A stretch of DNA of 64,000 nt from Paractinoplanes brasiliensis (lineage in GTDB: Bacteria; Actinomycetota; Actinomycetes; Mycobacteriales; Micromonosporaceae): NCBI RefSeq assembly GCF_004362215.1, contig NZ_SNWR01000002.1, positions 2,108,001-2,172,000 on the forward strand, written 5' to 3'. Position numbers and translations under genes: made by a program. How positions within the stretch are numbered: the stretch's first letter is position 1; each line of letters begins with the position of its first letter. Below are positions 7,362 to 15,060 of the stretch, one piece after another. The notes under the pieces were generated by a model. The model saw only the letters and a list, made by a program, of their open reading frames with translations. It ran no database searches and was not told the DNA's origin.

Positions 7362-10300
7362 ACCGGCTCGATCCAGATGTTGCGGTAGCGCACGTTCGCG
7401 CCGGGATCGCCGTGGTCCTGCAGGCGGATCGGGCCGTACGCCGCCGTCTCCGCCGCGCCGGCCCCCGTCGGCCCGTCGACGGTGACGTTGTCGTGCACGG
7501 TCCTGCCGTTCCAGACCACGGTCACCCGCGCGTCCTCGACCTTTGCGGAGCCGTTCCAGCGCGCGGCCCGGAACGTGATGTCGTACGTCTGCCAGGTCTC
7601 GGGCGCCGTGGCCGCGTTGGCCGCCGGCGCGCGCTTCTGATAGATCGCCGCGCTGTCGTCATTGCCCAAAACCGCTTTCCCGTACGAGTCGAGCACCTGC
7701 ACCTCGTAGCGGTCCTGAAGGTAGATCCCGCTGTTGGCGCGCTGCTGCCCGGTCACGTCGGCCGGCAGATTCGGCAGCCAGAACTCCACGTGCAGCTTGA
7801 AGTCCCCGTACGCCTGTTTGGTCCGCAGGTCGCCGCCGAGCACCTCGGCCGAGCCGTTGGCCACCGGCCAGCTCGCCGCGCCGCCACTGGAGTTCACGAA
7901 CGAGTTCAGCGAGCCGCCGTCGAAGAGCGTGACCCGGCTCGGGTTGTTGTGGGTCCAGCGCTGCTGAGCCACGTCGGCCCACTCCCAGATCTGGATCTGG
8001 GTGCCGTCGGCGCTCGACCCGCCCGCCGCGTCGAGCACCTTGCCGGACGCCGGGTTGAGCAGCGACCCGTTGGACTGGGGCTGCCACACCTGCGCCGCGC
8101 TGCCGTTGCAGGTGTAGAGCTGCACCTTGGTGCCGTTGGCGGTGCCCGCGTTGTCGACGTCGAGGCACTTGCCGTGGGCGCGCAACGTGTCCCCGATCCG
8201 GGTCCAGCTCTGCGACGACGAGTTGTTGCACGTGTAGAGCTGGATCTTCGTCTTGTCGGCGGTGCCCGCGTTGTCGACGTCGAGGCATTTGCCGCCGATG
8301 CCGGTGATGGTGGCGGTCTTGTCGGCCGACGTGCCGGGATCGGCCCCGACGGTCAGGCTGTCGAGGTTGACGTGCCCGACGTCGCCGGTGTCGACGCGGT
8401 AGGCGATGGTGTTGCCGCCCGCCCGCAGGGTCACCGTGTCGGCCTTGGTCGACCAGGTGTCCCAGTTGCCGGTGCTGGGCAGACTGACCTGCCGCAGCTT
8501 GCTGCCGTTGACGTACAGGCTGACGGTCTTGGCCCCGGCCGACGGGTTGGGGCCGTTGCTGAAGCGCAGCGCCACCGGGTAGGAACCGGCCGACGGCACG
8601 TCGACGGTGAAGGTGGCGGCCGCGCCGGCCGTGCCGTACCCGGCGACGAAGCCCGAGCCGGTGTATCCGCTGTGGTCGGTCGCGATGTGCGCGCTGCCGC
8701 TGAGCCCGCTGTGCTCGGCCTCGACCTTGTCCGTACGCACGGTGGTGCCGTCGGTGAGGCTGTTCAGCGTGTACCAGGCCTCGGTGCTCCACAGCGACGC
8801 GCCCGTGGTGCTGGTGAACGGCCGCGGCGAGCGTACGTGCACCACCCGGCCCGGTTTGAGCCCGGCCAGCTGGAGCGTCACCTTGAGCCGGTCGGACGAC
8901 AGGGTGGCCGAGCCGACCGTCAGCTGCTCCTCGTCGACCTTGGGACCGCCGTACGCGGCCGTCGGCACGTACCGCCACTGCTTGGCCTGGTAGCGGGCGG
9001 CGAGCGAAGCGGCCGTGGCAGCCGAGACGGGCTGGGTGTATTCGAGCTCGAACCCGCCGGCGACCGCGCGCATGGCCTTGATGTCGAACACGCTCGCGCC
9101 GTTGGGCGTCAGCTTCTGCAGCCCGTACTTGAGCTTGCCCTCCTGACCCCAGTTGCCGTCCGCGCCGAGACCGCCGGCGTAGAGCGCGCCGTCGGGGCCC
9201 TGGCTCAGCCGCAGCACACCCATCTCGAGGCCCTGGGTCAGCCGGAACACCGCGCCCTGGTACTGGCCGTTGACCTTTTCCAGGAAGCCGCGCTGGATGC
9301 CGCCGTACGTGACGTCGCCGAAGAGCATCTGCCCCGCGTACGGTCCGGAGGTGAGCAGCAGCGGGGTGCTGGGCGAGTTGGCGATCTCGTTCTGCGGCAG
9401 CCACAGCACGGGCTGGGTCACCGGCTGCGAGTCGAACGGCCCGTCCGGGTTGGTGTAGTGGCCGAAGAACCGGTCCTGTTTGATCTGCACCAGCTTCGAG
9501 GCGGGCAGCCAGCCGCCCTGGTTGTCGGTGACGAAGATGTCACCCTCGGGTCCCCAGCCGATGCCGTCGGGGGTGCGCAGCCCGCCCGCGATGTACTGCA
9601 CCGCACCGGTCGACCGGTTGATCTTCAGGGTGGTGCCGCGGTTGGGTGAGCCCTGCGGTTCGGTGGTGGCGCCGCCCAGGTTGATGGAGACGGACAGGTT
9701 CAGATAGAAGAAGCCGTCCTGATAGAGCAGGCCGAAACCGAACTCGTGGAAGTTGCCGTCGAAGGGCCAGGTGGCGACCCGCCGGTACTGGTCGATCGTG
9801 CCGTCGCCGTTGGTGTCGTCGAGCTCGGTCAGCTCGTGTTTCTGCGAGACGTAGATCTTCCCGTCGACCACCTTGAGGCCCATCGGCTCGCGCAGCCCGG
9901 TGGCGATTCTCCGGTACGTGACCTGGCTCGGCGAGGTGCTGCCGGTGACCCCGCTGAGCAGGTAGACCTCGCCCGCCACGGTGTCGCTGCCGCCCCACGT
10001 GGCGATCGCGAGCCGGCCGTCGGGCATCCAGTCCATCGCGCTGACCTGGGGCTGGAACCCGGTAGGGCGCAAGTTGGTCAGCGTGTAGCCGGGGTGCACG
10101 CTCGTCAGCGGCAGGCCGTCGCCGGGGCTGTCACCGGCTTGCTCGCACTCCTTGCGGCCCGGGGCGGTCACCCGCACCACGCCGGCGTCGGTGCTGAGCA
10201 CGCTGTTCGGGACGACCGTGTACGCGGAGGCGCCCGGTGGCCGCCACTCGAGTTTGAGCTGCTGGCCGTTGTCGCGTTCGAAGAAGTCGATGCGCAGCGC

Positions 10301-10717
10301 GTGGTAGCCGGTGGACAGGGTGGCGCTGCCCTCGACCGCCACGGCGCCGTGCAGGCCGTCGTTGTTGATCACGAGGCTGTCGTCGAGGAGCAGCCGCGAG
10401 CCGTCGTCGCTGGTGAGCCGGAACGCGTACGTGCCCGCGGCGGCGATGTTCAGGTTGGCGATGACCTCGGACTGGAACCTGTCCTCGAGACCGAACTCGG
10501 CCGCGGTGGTCCAGTTGATCACGGGGAGGAGCTTGTCGACGTTGGGGGTCTGACCGGGCTTGAGGGTGCAGATCGCGCTCTGCGAGGTCTGCAGGTCGTA
10601 CGTGCGGAGGGTGACGCCGGGCTCCTGCGCCGGGACGGCGGCGCTCGCGGGCCCGGCGGCAACAGGGAGGAGGACGCCGACCAGGGCGGCGGTGGACAGC
10701 AGCACCAAACTCTTCAT
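7358..10717 (-). CDS. Secreted PA14 / sugar-dehydrogenase propeller / CBM6 / ricin / DUF1080 protein
   Basis: A 1119-residue exported protein with many carbohydrate-related modules. Order: signal peptide 1-26 (GPASA-AVPA); PA14 domain ~35-170 (RLTSDDGSRLLLDD); glucose/sorbosone-dehydrogenase-like beta-propeller ~200-560 (GLREPMGLKVVDGKIYVS, GDIFVTDNQGGWLPASKL); a short beta-sandwich; CBM6/35-like module ~660-790 (VEAEHSGLSGSA to GHVNLDSLTVG); ricin-type beta-trefoil ~795-925 with repeated KCLDVDNAG...QLYTC; and a DUF1080/LamG-like domain to the end (SGIYLQDRYEVQVLDSYG). DUF1080 domains include 3-keto-glycoside hydrolases. I infer oxidation or cleavage of a plant or fungal sugar. GGAG lies 6 nt before the ATG. 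Confidence 0.85.
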   Translation of the reverse strand: MKSLVLLSTAALVGVLLPVAAGPASAAVPAQEPGVTLRTYDLQTSQSAICTLKPGQTPNVDKLLPVINWTTAAEFGLEDRFQSEVIANLNIAAAGTYAFRLTSDDGSRLLLDDSLVINNDGLHGAVAVEGSATLSTGYHALRIDFFERDNGQQLKLEWRPPGASAYTVVPNSVLSTDAGVVRVTAPGRKECEQAGDSPGDGLPLTSVHPGYTLTNLRPTGFQPQVSAMDWMPDGRLAIATWGGSDTVAGEVYLLSGVTGSTSPSQVTYRRIATGLREPMGLKVVDGKIYVSQKHELTELDDTNGDGTIDQYRRVATWPFDGNFHEFGFGLLYQDGFFYLNLSVSINLGGATTEPQGSPNRGTTLKINRSTGAVQYIAGGLRTPDGIGWGPEGDIFVTDNQGGWLPASKLVQIKQDRFFGHYTNPDGPFDSQPVTQPVLWLPQNEIANSPSTPLLLTSGPYAGQMLFGDVTYGGIQRGFLEKVNGQYQGAVFRLTQGLEMGVLRLSQGPDGALYAGGLGADGNWGQEGKLKYGLQKLTPNGASVFDIKAMRAVAGGFELEYTQPVSAATAASLAARYQAKQWRYVPTAAYGGPKVDEEQLTVGSATLSSDRLKVTLQLAGLKPGRVVHVRSPRPFTSTTGASLWSTEAWYTLNSLTDGTTVRTDKVEAEHSGLSGSAHIATDHSGYTGSGFVAGYGTAGAAATFTVDVPSAGSYPVALRFSNGPNPSAGAKTVSLYVNGSKLRQVSLPSTGNWDTWSTKADTVTLRAGGNTIAYRVDTGDVGHVNLDSLTVGADPGTSADKTATITGIGGKCLDVDNAGTADKTKIQLYTCNNSSSQSWTRIGDTLRAHGKCLDVDNAGTANGTKVQLYTCNGSAAQVWQPQSNGSLLNPASGKVLDAAGGSSADGTQIQIWEWADVAQQRWTHNNPSRVTLFDGGSLNSFVNSSGGAASWPVANGSAEVLGGDLRTKQAYGDFKLHVEFWLPNLPADVTGQQRANSGIYLQDRYEVQVLDSYGKAVLGNDDSAAIYQKRAPAANAATAPETWQTYDITFRAARWNGSAKVEDARVTVVWNGRTVHDNVTVDGPTGAGAAETAAYGPIRLQDHGDPGANVRYRNIWIEPV

Positions 10718-10737
10718 GAGGCGCTCCAGGGACGGAT

Positions 10738-10755
10738 GCAGGAATCGATTCCTGC
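10738..10755. promoter_or_regulatory. 18-bp perfect palindrome, operator-like
   Basis: GCAGGAATCGATTCCTGC is a perfect palindrome with a central CG, the form used by LacI-family repressors. It lies 21-38 nt upstream of the ATG of the multidomain exoprotein, between start codon and promoter region. Its sequence differs from the sites near the glucanase and LPMO genes, so a different repressor is likely. Confidence 0.6.
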
Positions 10756-10857
10756 CGATGCCCTCGGACGCTAAGCGCCTTCCGAAACAAAGTAAACAAC
10801 TTCTATCGATACATGGAGAACTTTCGAACGTCTCGACTAAAGTCCTGCCCGAGTGGG

Positions 10858-11379
10858 CTACGCGAGGCAGGCGCCCGGGGGCAACTCGGGCTCGCTGAGC
10901 TGGGCCAGCGACTGGTTGACCTCGGTGCGGGTGGCCAGCTGGCGGTACTGCGCGCCGACCACGATGTCGATCACATCGCTGGTGCGGGCTGGGCTGTACT
11001 GCGGCTCGGCCTCACCCAGGAAGAAGGCCCGGATCCAGTGGGCGGCGCCGGCCGTCTTCGGCCCGTAGCGCACCACCGCGATCTTGGCGAGCTTGTTCTT
11101 GTTCTCGCCGGCCTTCTGCATCACGAAACCGCGGTTCTTGAATTCCTGGGTGACCTGGTCGGCCAGGCCCGGGGTGCTGGTGCCGTTGAGCACCCGCAGC
11201 TTCACCTGGGAAGCCTCGTCGGGCAGCGTGAGCGAGACCCGGGGCGCCCCCGGCGGGCACTGCGGACCCGCGACGGCGTCGGCCTGGGTGTCACGGACGA
11301 CCGCAACCACCACGACGATGATCGCGGCCAGGGCCAGGACACCGACGACGAAGAACGCCCGTACGCGCGTGAAGCTCAT
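10858..11379 (-). CDS. LytR_C-domain membrane protein (copy 1)
   Basis: About 173 residues. A short N-terminus is followed by one transmembrane helix (FFVVGVLALAAIIVVVVAVV) and an extracellular LytR C-terminal-type domain of ~130 residues. Signature segments are QVKLRVLNGTSTPGLADQV, FKNRGFVMQK and VVRYGPKTAGAAHWIRAFFLG. In other proteins this domain follows a LytR-CpsA-Psr enzyme; here it stands alone, as is common in actinobacteria, and its function is unknown. A close paralogue lies at 20242-20766. The ATG at 11379 aligns with that copy; a TTG at 11388 is an alternative start with GGCGG upstream. Confidence 0.85.
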   Translation of the reverse strand: MSFTRVRAFFVVGVLALAAIIVVVVAVVRDTQADAVAGPQCPPGAPRVSLTLPDEASQVKLRVLNGTSTPGLADQVTQEFKNRGFVMQKAGENKNKLAKIAVVRYGPKTAGAAHWIRAFFLGEAEPQYSPARTSDVIDIVVGAQYRQLATRTEVNQSLAQLSEPELPPGACLA

Positions 11380-11459
11380 AATGCGCAAGACGCCGCCCGG
11401 CCCGGTTTCGTTGCACCGCGGCACAGACCTTCACCGAACGTACACAAACTCCGGGCCGG

Positions 11460-12911
11460 TCAGCCCAGTGGCGGCCGCACCAGGAACGAGCTGTCGGCCC
11501 GGAAGGCGCCGCTGCCGTCGAACTGGTCGACGAAGAGCTGGTCGCCGACCCGGCGCAGGAAGAACGTCGGGAAGTTGTACGACTCCAGCGAGACGCCGGC
11601 CCCGCTCAGGCCGTCCTGCCCGCAGAAGGTGGCGTCCCGGTGGAACAGGACAGTGCCCTCGTCCGGGTCGAGGCGCAGCCGGAACGACTGGTGCCGCAGG
11701 TAGCGGCCGCCGGCGCCGCGCAAGGACACGCAGGCGGGGTCGGCCAGGCCGGGGACCACCTCGAAGGTGGCCCGCTGCCGGGCCGCCGCCGTGTCGAGCA
11801 CGCCCTGGTCACCGCTGACGGCGACGTAGCGGCCGGGAGCGGCCGTGGACTCCAGCGACACCGGGCCGGCGGGGAGCGACCCGGCCGAGGTCGTGGCCTG
11901 CGGCCCGGGGCGCGGCGGCGGCCCGACGGCGACGGCGGGAGCCGGTTGCGGGGCGGTCGCCCAGCCCGTGGCGGGCACGGTCACCCCGACCGCGAGGACG
12001 GCCGCGCCGACCGCCGTGGTCAGCGGGTGGGCCAAAGCCGCGTGCGCCGCCCGGCCGACCAGGCCCAGCGCCGCCGAGGCGCCCTTCGTGGTCTTGGCCC
12101 CCGAGGCCAGGATCTCGGCGAGCGCGGCCGAGCCGAGGGCGGCCGGCACCGGGAGCAGGGCCAGGGTGGCCAGCAGCCGGTCGGTCGGCACCAGGTCGCC
12201 GGCTGCCTGGGCGCAGACCGGGCAGGACCGCACGTGCCGGCCGGCCCGCTTGCGCCAGAACGGGCTGGGAACGCCGTCCCAGTCCGCCACGACCTCGTCG
12301 AGCTCGGCGCAGCCGGGTCGCGCCTCGAGGGCGGCGACGATGCCCCGGCTCGCCTCGAGCTGTTCGCGCATGCGCTGGATCCGGACGCCCGCGTGCGCCG
12401 GCCCGACCCCCAGCGCGGCGGCCACCTCGGCCCGGCTGAGCTCGCCGATCAGCTCCAGCCACCACAACGAGAACACCGTACGGTCGTCGGCGGCCAGCCA
12501 GAGCGCCGCGTGCCGCACCTGCAGGCGCTGACCCTTCAGAGCCACCCGCAGCACCGCGGGCCCCTCCACCTCGGAGGCGGCGTCGGGGCGGTTCAGCGCC
12601 TCCTCGAGCGGCACGGTGCGAGCGGCGGCGAGATCCCCGCGCGCGCGGTGAGTGCCGATCTGGTGCACGGCGATCGCGGTCAGCCACGGCTTGAAGCTGC
12701 CGGGCGACTGGAGGGTGCCGAGCTGCCGCAGGGCCCGCACCATCACGTCCTGCACCACGTCGTCGACCTGCGCCTGGTCGGGCAGCGCCTGGCGCACCAG
12801 GTGACGGACCAGCGGCAGGTGCCGGCGCAGCAGGTCCTCCAGGGCGTCGCGATCGCCGGCCCGGGCCGCCTCGACCAGGGCGTCGTCGCGGCCGTGCCGA
12901 GACTCAACCAT
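11460..12911 (-). CDS. ECF sigma factor fused to zinc motif, TM helix and AbfB domain
   Basis: A 483-residue protein that joins a sigma factor to an outside sugar-binding domain. Sigma region 2 is at ~10-90 (DDVVQDVMVRALRQL, FKPWLTAIAVHQ) and region 4 at ~120-185 (LSRAEVAAALGVGPAHAGVRIQ). An anti-sigma-like zinc motif follows: C201, H226, C230, C233 (HVRSCPVC). One membrane helix spans ~294-318, then a Pro-rich linker. The last ~135 residues are an AbfB (CBM42-type) beta-trefoil with SLES, GRYLRH, RDATFC and VSLESYNFPTFFLRR. I infer direct sensing of arabinose-containing polymers, with sigma kept at the membrane until a ligand or protease frees it. No separate anti-sigma gene is adjacent. Confidence 0.88.
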   Translation of the reverse strand: MVESRHGRDDALVEAARAGDRDALEDLLRRHLPLVRHLVRQALPDQAQVDDVVQDVMVRALRQLGTLQSPGSFKPWLTAIAVHQIGTHRARGDLAAARTVPLEEALNRPDAASEVEGPAVLRVALKGQRLQVRHAALWLAADDRTVFSLWWLELIGELSRAEVAAALGVGPAHAGVRIQRMREQLEASRGIVAALEARPGCAELDEVVADWDGVPSPFWRKRAGRHVRSCPVCAQAAGDLVPTDRLLATLALLPVPAALGSAALAEILASGAKTTKGASAALGLVGRAAHAALAHPLTTAVGAAVLAVGVTVPATGWATAPQPAPAVAVGPPPRPGPQATTSAGSLPAGPVSLESTAAPGRYVAVSGDQGVLDTAAARQRATFEVVPGLADPACVSLRGAGGRYLRHQSFRLRLDPDEGTVLFHRDATFCGQDGLSGAGVSLESYNFPTFFLRRVGDQLFVDQFDGSGAFRADSSFLVRPPLG

Positions 12912-13053
12912 CAGGTGTCCTCATTCCCGTACGCCGGACGGTGAACGCTCACACCGCTGCGAACCGGATGTTAGGAGGGCCCGACCACGTATTCAAGCGC
13001 ACCCATGCCTGCCCCCACCACGACTTCCTGAGATGAGCTCGCGTAACAGTTTC

Positions 13054-13797
13054 TCAGTGGGTAGTTCGTGCCTGATCCGGAAGTTCTCCCGTCCGCACGA
13101 TGCGCTCGGCCACCGAGGCCAGCCGCTCGTTGGCGTTCTGCGAGATCCGGGTCAGCACCTCGAACGCGGCGTCCGGGGTGATCCGCAGCCGTTCCATGAG
13201 CACGCCCTTGGCCTGCCCGATCAGGTCGCGCGTCTCCAGGGCGAGCGTCAGCTGGGCGACCCGCCGGCCGTCGGCCATCGCGAGCGCCGCGAGGGTGCCG
13301 TAGACGGCCGCGAGCCGCCGCTCGGACTCGCCGAAGGCCGCGTTCTTCTCCCCGTACAGGCTGAGGGTCCCCAGCCGCAGGCTGTCGACCCACAGGGGGA
13401 CGCACAACATGCTCCGGACGCCCTGCCGCACTGCCTCGGCGGCGAACTCGGGCCAGCGCTCGTCGGCCCCGGTGTCGTCGATGACCACCACACGCTGCTC
13501 ACGGGCCGCGTCGACGCACGGACCGAGGCCCAGCTCGCGTTGCAGCCGGTCGAGGACGCTCGGCGGTTCCCCGAAGGTGGCCCGCGGCGCCAGCCGGCCC
13601 CTGTTCAGCTCGCTCAGGCCGGCCCAGGTGGCGGACGGGATCATCGCGACAGCCTCCGCGACGATCGCGGTCAGCCCCGGCGCCTCGTCGGAGCGGAGTG
13701 CCCGTGCGGCGCGCGACAGCTGCTCCAGCGCCTCGTCGGCGATCGTGTCGGCGATCGTGTCGTCCAGCTTGTCGTTGTCTGTCACGGCCTCCCCCAA
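13054..13797 (-). CDS. GAF-ANTAR transcription antiterminator
   Basis: A GAF domain (~40-165; DERWPEFAAEAVRQGVRSML, PLWVDSLRLGTLSLYG) followed by a C-terminal ANTAR RNA-binding domain (~175-235; RDLIGQAKGVLMERLRITPDAAFEVL). ANTAR proteins bind paired stem-loops in nascent mRNA and prevent termination; the GAF domain is the likely sensor. GAF-ANTAR pairs are common in actinobacteria. The start is ambiguous between TTG 13797 and GTG 13785, which sit on either side of a GGGGGAG. It is a single gene, divergent from a small helical protein. Confidence 0.88.
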   Translation of the reverse strand: MGEAVTDNDKLDDTIADTIADEALEQLSRAARALRSDEAPGLTAIVAEAVAMIPSATWAGLSELNRGRLAPRATFGEPPSVLDRLQRELGLGPCVDAAREQRVVVIDDTGADERWPEFAAEAVRQGVRSMLCVPLWVDSLRLGTLSLYGEKNAAFGESERRLAAVYGTLAALAMADGRRVAQLTLALETRDLIGQAKGVLMERLRITPDAAFEVLTRISQNANERLASVAERIVRTGELPDQARTTH

Positions 13798-13891
13798 GGC
13801 AGCGCTCGCGAGTTGCGTCGTTTGGTGAGTCGATTCCTGGTAGATGTATTACCCAGAAAACGTGGTGTCGTCACGGCGCTCGGGAAGGCGC

Positions 13892-14056
13892 ATGGCAGAA
13901 CTGAACCGAGAGGCGATCATGTCGCGGGCGAGGGAACTGCAGACCCACGCGGCCGACCTGTGCGCGCGGGCCCAGAGCGCCCGGCAGGCCGCGGTGGAAC
14001 AGCGCGAACGCGCCCGCCAGGCCCGCGCCCGGCGGCAAACGATCACCGCGAGGTGA
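13892..14056 (+). CDS. Small helical Arg/Ala-rich protein, unknown
   Basis: 54 residues beginning MAELNREAIMSRARELQTHA, with GGAAGG just upstream of the ATG. The sequence is almost wholly amphipathic helix, rich in Ala, Arg, Gln and Glu, and probably forms a coiled coil. Third codon positions are strongly GC, which supports real coding. I do not recognise a family. The gene is divergent from the GAF-ANTAR gene and its end overlaps the 3' end of the opposing membrane-protein gene by 14 nt. A longer frame from 13844 is possible but lacks a clear ribosome site. Confidence 0.5.
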   Translation: MAELNREAIMSRARELQTHAADLCARAQSARQAAVEQRERARQARARRQTITAR

Positions 14057-14927
14057 TCGCCAGGGATCCGAAGCCGGCGGCGGCCGTCACCTCGAGACCG
14101 GAGCCGTCGCCCGCGGTGAGCGTCGTGTTCCGGGCGAGACCACTCTGCCGCCGGCCGTAGAGGGTCACCTCGCCGGCGCCGGACTGCGCCCGCACCCGCA
14201 CCGGCACCTCGCCCTCGGTGCGGATGCTCCACTCGCGCACCCCGCCCGACATCCGGACCGGCAGCGCCCGGCCCGACCGGGGCAACGCCAGGAACACCGA
14301 GTCGGCCCCGCCGGAAAGGTCGACCTCGCGGATCGAGCCACCGGTCAGCTCGAACGTGGCCGCGCGCACCCCGCCGGTCATCCGGATCGTCCACTGGGTG
14401 CGGTCGTCGAGCAGCACGTCGAGCCGTCGCGCATCGGGCGTGGTGTCGAGGCGTACCCGGGTGCCCTCGATCGTGGCAGCCCGGACCTGAACATCGCCGG
14501 GCGGCGCGCTGACCCGGATCGGGCCGGCGCCCGGGCGTCCCAGGGTGAGATGCAGCTCGGGAACGCTGCCGGCCAACTCGAACGTGCCGACTGCGAAGGC
14601 CGGCTCGTCGGGTGGCACGAACACCGGCCCGCCCTCGGCCCGCGGTGGCACGGGCGGCTTCTCACCGCCCCCGGCCACCCCGGCGACGACGAGCAGGCCG
14701 GCCCCGGCGACGACCGCCGCCGCGACCAGGACCGCCACCGCCCGCGACCGGCGTTCCCGGCCCCCGTACGTCGCCGGCCGGGGCTGTGGCCACGTGACGA
14801 GCGGGAACTCCTCGGTCGGCGGCTCATCGTCCCCGGCGCCGGTGGACGGGTCGTCGCGATAGGCGAACCCGGCCGCGCCGGACAGGAACGCGTAGGTGTC
14901 GTCTTCGTCGCGTTCGGGGTCGTCCAA
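14043..14927 (-). CDS. Single-pass membrane protein with beta-rich outer domain
   Basis: 294 residues. An acidic cytoplasmic N-terminus (~60 residues, DDPERDEDDTYAF) leads to a basic stretch, one membrane helix at ~63-85 (AVAVLVAAAVVAGAGLLVVAGV) and an outside domain of repeated short beta strands (IRMTGGVRAATFELTGG, VDLSGGADSVFLALP). The repetitive strands suggest a beta-helix like the DUF4097 adhesin-like group, but I am not sure of the family. I chose TTG 14927 because AGGAG lies 6 nt upstream; the longer frame adds 28 residues without a ribosome site. It lies downstream of the ALF-repeat exoprotein gene, separated by a strong hairpin. Confidence 0.7.
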   Translation of the reverse strand: MDDPERDEDDTYAFLSGAAGFAYRDDPSTGAGDDEPPTEEFPLVTWPQPRPATYGGRERRSRAVAVLVAAAVVAGAGLLVVAGVAGGGEKPPVPPRAEGGPVFVPPDEPAFAVGTFELAGSVPELHLTLGRPGAGPIRVSAPPGDVQVRAATIEGTRVRLDTTPDARRLDVLLDDRTQWTIRMTGGVRAATFELTGGSIREVDLSGGADSVFLALPRSGRALPVRMSGGVREWSIRTEGEVPVRVRAQSGAGEVTLYGRRQSGLARNTTLTAGDGSGLEVTAAAGFGSLAITSR

Positions 14928-15008
14928 CGCTGTCTCCTCGCTGCGCCCGTGACTGTCGCCGGGAAGTACGGACCGGCTCGGCGCGGCGGTTCGATCTTCC
15001 GGGAAACA

Positions 15009-15046
15009 CACCGGCCCGCACCCCGTTTCCAGGGTGCGGGCCGGTG
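15009..15046. terminator. Strong GC hairpin, likely terminator
   Basis: Two perfect 15-nt arms (CACCGGCCCGCACCC and its complement) with an 8-nt loop, 14 nt past the stop of the ALF-repeat exoprotein gene on the minus strand. No T run follows, as is usual for actinobacterial terminators. Confidence 0.75.
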
Positions 15047-15060
15047 CCGGAACGGGAGTG

